DNA of 64,000 nucleotides from assembly GCF_008370045.1 (NCBI RefSeq), contig NZ_VOBN01000023.1, forward strand, positions 1-64,000. Reading direction: 5' to 3'. The notes below the pieces were generated by a model, which was not told where the DNA came from, made no database searches, and saw only the letters and a list, made by a program, of their open reading frames with translations. This document shows positions 60,550 through 64,000 of the stretch, piece by piece. Source of the DNA: Pseudomonas sp. ANT_J12. GTDB lineage: Bacteria; Pseudomonadota; Gammaproteobacteria; Pseudomonadales; Pseudomonadaceae. Position 1 is the first letter of the stretch. Each line of letters starts with the position of its first letter. A program made the position numbers and the translations under genes.

Positions 60550-62124
60550 ATGTCAGCGGTACAAGGTCATTGGCGCGAAGTATCCGAGCAAAGTTTGCCG
60601 GCGGCAACTTATTTAAATGACGCGGTCAGCACTTCAAGTCAGTTGATTATCATCGTCGAACGCAAGGAAGACTGGGCGTCATATTTTCCCAGTGAAGACA
60701 TCGTCACGGCCCAGGAATACCTGGAACAAACCCGCGACAACGAGCAGGGTAAACGGGTGCAGGTGATCAACCTGTGCCGCAGCTACAAGTACCTGGGGCA
60801 CGGTTACTACTGCTCGCTGCTGGCCGAAGCCCGGGGGCACAAGGTCATTCCATCGGTGCGGACCATCAGTGAACTGACGCGTAAATCGCTGTATGGGCTG
60901 TCCCTGGACGATCTGGATAAACCGCTGGAAAAAGCCCTCAGTAATCATCTTTACAGCGATACCGAAGGCTTTACGCTAACCCTTTATTTTGGCAAGACTA
61001 ATATCGAACCCTTGCAGGATCTGGCGCGGCAACTGTTTGAAGTGTTCCCATGTCCGATATTGCTAGTTGAGTTTAGAAGAACTAACGGCTGGCACATTGA
61101 AGGTGTAAAGTCCGGCGCCTTGCACAAGTTGCGTGAAGATCAGGAAGACCAATTTGCCAACTCCCTGGACAGTTTCAGTCGCAAGATCTGGCGTGTACCG
61201 CGCTCACGGCGCCTGGCGCGTTATGACCTGGCGATCCTGCATGATCCGCAAGAAGCGTTACCACCCTCCAACGCCAAGGCCCTCGATAACTTCGTGCGGG
61301 TCGGTAAGACCCTGGGCATCGACGTCGAGCTGATCGAGCGCAAGGACTACGCCCGCATCGCCGAATACGACGGCCTGCTGATCCGCGAGACGACAAGCGT
61401 CGACAACCATACCTACCGCTTCGCCAAGAAAGCCGAGAGCGAAGGGCTGGTGGTGATGGATGACCCGGCGTCGATCCTGCGCTGCACCAACAAGGTCTAC
61501 CTGACCGACCTGCTGAAAAGCCACCAGTTGGGCATGCCCGCCACCGAAATTCTCTACAAGGAGCGACCGGAAGACTTCGAACGGGTCGGCGAGCGTCTGG
61601 GCTTTCCGCTGGTGTTGAAGATCCCCGACGGCTGCTTCTCCCGAGGCGTGATCAAGGTCGAAAGCCAGCAAGCCTTGCTCGAAGCCACCGCTGAATTGTT
61701 CGAACACTCGGTGTTGCTGCTGGCTCAGGAATTCTTCTACACCGAGTACGACTGGCGCATCGGTGTGCTCAACCGCAAGCCGATCTTTGCCTGCCAGTAC
61801 TTCATGTCCAAGGGCCATTGGCAGATCTACAACCACAAAGCCAAGGGCCAGGACATCAACGGCGAATGTCGCACCCTGGCGGTCCACGAAGCGCCGCGCG
61901 CGGTGGTGGAGCTGGCGGTGAAGACTGCCAACCTGATCGGCGATGGCTTGTACGGCGTCGACCTCAAGCAGTCTGGCGACAAAGTGGTGGTCATCGAGGT
62001 CAACGATAATCCGAACATGGACGCTGGCATCGAAGACGCTTATTTGCAGGACGATTTGTACTCGCTGGTGCTGGAAGAGTTCGTCCGGCGCCTGGAGCTC
62101 AAGCGACGCGGCCAGGCCTGGTGA
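60550..62124 (+). CDS. RimK-like ATP-grasp ligase with RLAN-type N-terminal domain
   Basis: 524 residues. The first about 200 form a separate domain (SQLIIIVERKEDWASYFPSE; INLCRSYKYLGHGYYCSLLA) that I recall as the RLAN domain found only before such ligases. The ATP-grasp part (about 290-515) has Lys357 in LKIPDG, the hinge Glu394 in LAQEF, and Mg ligands Asp471 and Glu483 with VNDNPNMD. Relatives join amino acids to peptide C-termini (RimK, MurF-unlike amide ligases). It is followed by the ZntB-like gene after seven bases and is divergent from GNAT-C39. The acceptor is unknown. Confidence 0.88.
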   Translation: MSAVQGHWREVSEQSLPAATYLNDAVSTSSQLIIIVERKEDWASYFPSEDIVTAQEYLEQTRDNEQGKRVQVINLCRSYKYLGHGYYCSLLAEARGHKVIPSVRTISELTRKSLYGLSLDDLDKPLEKALSNHLYSDTEGFTLTLYFGKTNIEPLQDLARQLFEVFPCPILLVEFRRTNGWHIEGVKSGALHKLREDQEDQFANSLDSFSRKIWRVPRSRRLARYDLAILHDPQEALPPSNAKALDNFVRVGKTLGIDVELIERKDYARIAEYDGLLIRETTSVDNHTYRFAKKAESEGLVVMDDPASILRCTNKVYLTDLLKSHQLGMPATEILYKERPEDFERVGERLGFPLVLKIPDGCFSRGVIKVESQQALLEATAELFEHSVLLLAQEFFYTEYDWRIGVLNRKPIFACQYFMSKGHWQIYNHKAKGQDINGECRTLAVHEAPRAVVELAVKTANLIGDGLYGVDLKQSGDKVVVIEVNDNPNMDAGIEDAYLQDDLYSLVLEEFVRRLELKRRGQAW

Positions 62125-62131
62125 ACGGCCG

Positions 62132-63055
62132 ATGATCAAGAGTTTTCAACTGACCCAAGGCGCCCTGCACAAGGTTGAACGGCTGGACGCCGAAGTGATG
62201 CTGTTCAGCAACCCCGATGCCGCCGAGCGGGACTTGCTGCACAGCCATTTCAAACTCGATGAACATGCCCTGGCTTCGGCCCTGGACCCCGACGAGGTGT
62301 CGCGCATCGAGTTTCACCCCGACAACCTGTTCCTGATCTGGAAACGCCCGGAAAACTATTCCGGTGCCGGCAGCCTGGCCTTCGAGGTGTCGTCCTGCGG
62401 CTTGCTGTTCTCGCCGGGCCGCTTGCTGGTGATCGCCACCGACGACTCGCCGCTGCACGGGCTCGGCACCCGCCAGCGGCTCAACACGCCGCTGGATGTG
62501 TTGCTGGATTTGCTGTTCAACAACATCCATCACTACCTGGGCCACCTCAAGGTGATCAAACTGGTTGCCCGGGAGTTGCAGCAAAAATTCAACGCCTCGA
62601 TGGAAAACCAGCACCTGATCCAAATGTTCAACCTCAGCGAAAGCCTGATCTATTACATCAACGCCATCCACAGCAACGGCGCCGTGCTGACCCGGCTGCG
62701 CAACCACGCGGAAAAGGAACACTTCAGCGCCGAGGCCATTGGCCTGATCGACGACCTGATCATCGAAAACAACCAGTGCTACAAACAGGCGGAAATCTAC
62801 TCCACGGTGTTCTCCGGACTGATCGACGCCCGGGGCAACCTGATGAACAACAGCATGAACAACCTGTTGCGCAAACTGACGCTGATCAACGTGGTGTTTC
62901 TGCCGTTGAATTTGATTGCGAGCATTGGCGGCATGTCCGAGTTCAGCATGATGACGGCCGGGACGCCGTGGTGGGTGTCCTATCCGTTGTTCTTGACGGC
63001 GATGATGCTCGGGGCCGGTGTAATGGTGCTGGGGCTCAGGCGGCTGGCGAAGTGA
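62132..63055 (+). CDS. CorA/ZntB-like divalent metal transporter, GMS variant
   Basis: 307 residues: a large N-terminal cytoplasmic funnel domain, a long helix, and two C-terminal membrane helices (about 248-270 and 280-303). The loop that reads GMN in nearly all CorA/ZntB proteins here reads GGMSEFS. ZntB proteins move Zn2+; the changed loop makes selectivity uncertain. The gene starts seven bases after the ATP-grasp gene, so it is very likely part of the same operon. Ends overlap a convergent DUF2834 gene by 20 bases. Confidence 0.85.
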   Translation: MIKSFQLTQGALHKVERLDAEVMLFSNPDAAERDLLHSHFKLDEHALASALDPDEVSRIEFHPDNLFLIWKRPENYSGAGSLAFEVSSCGLLFSPGRLLVIATDDSPLHGLGTRQRLNTPLDVLLDLLFNNIHHYLGHLKVIKLVARELQQKFNASMENQHLIQMFNLSESLIYYINAIHSNGAVLTRLRNHAEKEHFSAEAIGLIDDLIIENNQCYKQAEIYSTVFSGLIDARGNLMNNSMNNLLRKLTLINVVFLPLNLIASIGGMSEFSMMTAGTPWWVSYPLFLTAMMLGAGVMVLGLRRLAK

Positions 63056-63368
63056 GTGCCTTGCGCCGATCCTGCAAGCCACGGACAACCAGGTATAGCA
63101 ACGGCCCGATCGACACGAAAATCGCGGTGAGCAACAGATAGGGAATCACGGACAGCGCCGATTGGCCGCGCTTGCGCGCATCGTGGTACATCCAGATGCC
63201 CGCCAGCGTCGCCAGCAGATAAAGATCAATCACCACCTGCGCCGTATCCGGACGCGACATCAAGCTGATGCCGAAATCGATCAACGACTGTTCGGCCTGC
63301 AGCATCACCGACACGGTGTAGCCAGCAAACGCGATCAAGGCAATCAGGGGCAGGGCGACAGACTTCAT
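63036..63368 (-). CDS. DUF2834 membrane protein
   Basis: 110 residues with three hydrophobic segments (about 5-22, 44-61 and 73-95) and the family-like stretch DLYLLATLAGIWMYHDARKRG. Start at 63368 is set by AAGGA upstream; a second ATG three codons earlier overlaps that site. Convergent with the ZntB-like gene and overlapping it. Function unknown. Confidence 0.78.
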   Translation of the reverse strand: MKSVALPLIALIAFAGYTVSVMLQAEQSLIDFGISLMSRPDTAQVVIDLYLLATLAGIWMYHDARKRGQSALSVIPYLLLTAIFVSIGPLLYLVVRGLQDRRKALTSPAA

Positions 63369-63432
63369 GGTTTCCATCCTTGGGGGCAATGAGCGGAGTC
63401 GCCAGACTACAGAGCCCCGGCAAAATTGGCCA

Positions 63433-63461
63433 TTGACTTGCCCGCGTCGCCCGGCTAATTT
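63433..63461 (+). promoter_or_regulatory. Sigma-70 promoter of the ilvA leader
   Basis: TTGACT at 63433-63438 and TAATTT at 63456-63461 are separated by exactly 17 bases. The start point would be at about 63468, the A of the leader ATG, so the leader message may begin with its own start codon. Confidence 0.65.
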
Positions 63462-63467
63462 CCAGCC

Positions 63468-63533
63468 ATGACTTCCACCGTATTGCGCTGCCAGCCAAGC
63501 ATTATTACCGCCATTCCTTATTTGGCGGGCTAG
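63468..63533 (+). CDS. ilvA leader peptide, 21 residues
   Basis: ATG to TAG, 22 codons. Reads MTSTVLRCQPS then IITAIPYLAG. Three Ile (two adjacent), three Thr, two Leu and one Val stand just where a stalled ribosome would matter, followed by pairing segments and an intrinsic terminator. No ribosome site is seen before the ATG; with the promoter placed as above, leaderless initiation is likely. The control codons ATT ATT ACC GCC ATT suit sensing of isoleucine, the end product of the IlvA pathway. Confidence 0.8.
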   Translation: MTSTVLRCQPSIITAIPYLAG

Positions 63534-63559
63534 CTCACGACTGCAGCACCCAACCCGCC
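63490..63559 (+). promoter_or_regulatory. Attenuator pairing segments 1-3
   Basis: Segment 1 GCCAGCCAA (63490-63498) can pair with segment 2 TTGGCGGGC (63522-63530) at eight of nine positions. Segment 2 can instead pair GGCGGG with CCCGCC of segment 3 (63554-63559), which would sequester the 5-prime arm of the terminator. A ribosome stalled on the Ile codons covers segment 1 and favours 2:3; one that reaches the TAG covers segment 2 and frees the terminator. Confidence 0.75.
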
Positions 63560-63575
63560 CTAGAGGCGGGTTTTT
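63552..63575 (+). terminator. Attenuator terminator before ilvA
   Basis: AACCCGCC, loop CTAGA, GGCGGGTT, then TTT continuing to a five-T run. An eight-pair stem with immediate T-run, 19 bases past the leader stop codon. Confidence 0.9.
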
Positions 63576-63618
63576 ACTTTCTGTCTCCTGGGTTTTGAAT
63601 CGACGCACCACCCGTGTT

Positions 63619-63684
63619 GGAGCTGCCGAAGGCTGCGATCTTTTGCTGTTTGAAGATCAAAAGATCGCAGCCTTCGGCAGCTCC
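63619..63684. repeat. Perfect 26-base inverted repeat in the ilvA leader
   Basis: GGAGCTGCCGAAGGCTGCGA plus TCTTTT faces its exact complement across a 14-base loop. It is the most intact copy of the AAAAGATCGCAGCC family and lies between the attenuator terminator and the ilvA ribosome site, so every ilvA message carries it. Confidence 0.95.
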
Positions 63685-63714
63685 TAAGCAGGTCGTGTGG
63701 AACAGGAGATCAGC

Positions 63715-64000
63715 ATGAACAGTACCGTCGCCCAGCAGGCCTTGCTTGAGCACTACGTGAAAAAGATCCTCGCCGCGCCGGTGTATGAGCTGGCGGTGCG
63801 CACGCCCCTGCAACCGGCGCCGGCGCTGTCCGAGGCGTTGGGCAATCAGGTCCTGCTCAAGCGCGAAGACCTGCAACCGACCTTTTCCTTCAAGATCCGT
63901 GGCGCCTACAACAAACTGGTGCAGCTCAGCGATGCGCAAAAGGCCTGCGGCGTGATCACGGCTTCAGCGGGCAATCATGCCCAGGGCGTGGCGTTGGCGG
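63715..64000 (+). CDS. ilvA: Threonine dehydratase IlvA, N-terminal part
   Basis: 95 complete codons before the window ends. PLP-dependent enzyme converting threonine to 2-oxobutyrate, first committed step to isoleucine. Visible are the substrate and PLP regions: LLKREDLQPTFSFKIRGAYN, with the PLP Lys in SFKIRGA, and the SAGNHAQG phosphate-binding loop. The N-terminus MNSTVAQQALLEHYVKKILA is that of the biosynthetic form. AGGAGATCAGC precedes the ATG at 63715. Its leader-based attenuation supports a biosynthetic rather than catabolic role. Confidence 0.95.
   Translation, partial: MNSTVAQQALLEHYVKKILAAPVYELAVRTPLQPAPALSEALGNQVLLKREDLQPTFSFKIRGAYNKLVQLSDAQKACGVITASAGNHAQGVALA

Noticed and set aside
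1..64000. tRNA, rRNA, CRISPR, prophage or insertion sequence
   Set aside because: No cloverleaf-type sequences, no regularly spaced repeat-spacer array, no integrase, transposase or phage structural genes; the repeats present are REP-like palindromes.

Overview
The window comes from a Pseudomonas of the fluorescens group. This rests on GC-rich coding sequence, a complete aerobic nicotinate pathway of the P. putida KT2440 type, a full fapABCDEF functional-amyloid operon, LigD/Ku end joining, LpxO, an NAD-type gntZ/zwf pair, and dense families of intergenic palindromic repeats typical of this group. I recognise 58 protein genes plus one leader peptide. I saw no rRNA, tRNA, CRISPR, prophage or insertion sequence.

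Layout. (1) 1-12.3 kb: the nic regulon. nicC-D-E-F-T run leftwards and nicX-R and nicA-B rightwards, with nicS behind nicB. NicAB hydroxylates nicotinate, NicC makes 2,5-dihydroxypyridine, NicX opens the ring, and NicD, NicF and NicE carry N-formylmaleamate to fumarate. Two palindromic sites lie between nicC and nicX, and a different 16-base palindrome occurs twice before nicA; these are the likely operators of NicR and NicS. (2) 12.3-24.9 kb: an NCS2 nucleobase permease, an agmatine/polyamine unit (LysR, binding protein, agmatinase), an aldo-keto reductase with a WYL regulator, a ZapE-type ATPase, a DinB protein, a GNAT, and a TonB-dependent siderophore receptor with a Fur-like box. (3) 25-36 kb: a phosphoethanolamine transferase, a 59-residue coiled-coil protein, a gntZ-zwf-HAD operon, NhaB, and a seven-repeat delta-60 protein.

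(4) 34.6-41.5 kb: the fap operon faces a sigma-54 activator gene. The operon has a clear -24/-12 promoter and a perfect match to the IHF consensus, so the neighbouring activator is a natural candidate regulator. FapC is unusual: its second linker is about 210 residues and Ser/Lys/Asp/Asn-rich, and it has no cysteine. A terminator-like hairpin follows fapC. (5) 41.7-59.3 kb: PnuC with a nicotinamide riboside kinase, a chemoreceptor, UppP, azoreductase, YbiT, LpxO, LigD/Ku and a PQQ-type aldose dehydrogenase.

(6) 59.3-64 kb: a divergent cluster encodes a GNAT fused to a C39-like cysteine peptidase, an ATP-grasp peptide-ligase-like protein with its own N-terminal domain, and a CorA/ZntB-like membrane protein whose GMN motif reads GMS. 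This is the best candidate for a poorly described system. The window ends in ilvA, which is preceded by what reads as a complete transcription attenuator: a 21-codon Ile/Thr-rich leader, alternative pairings and an intrinsic terminator. A well-placed promoter would put the start of transcription at or next to the leader ATG.

At least four families of palindromic repeats sit between genes throughout. Several lie inside apparent operons (nicE-nicF, nicF-nicT, nicX-nicR, attenuator-ilvA).
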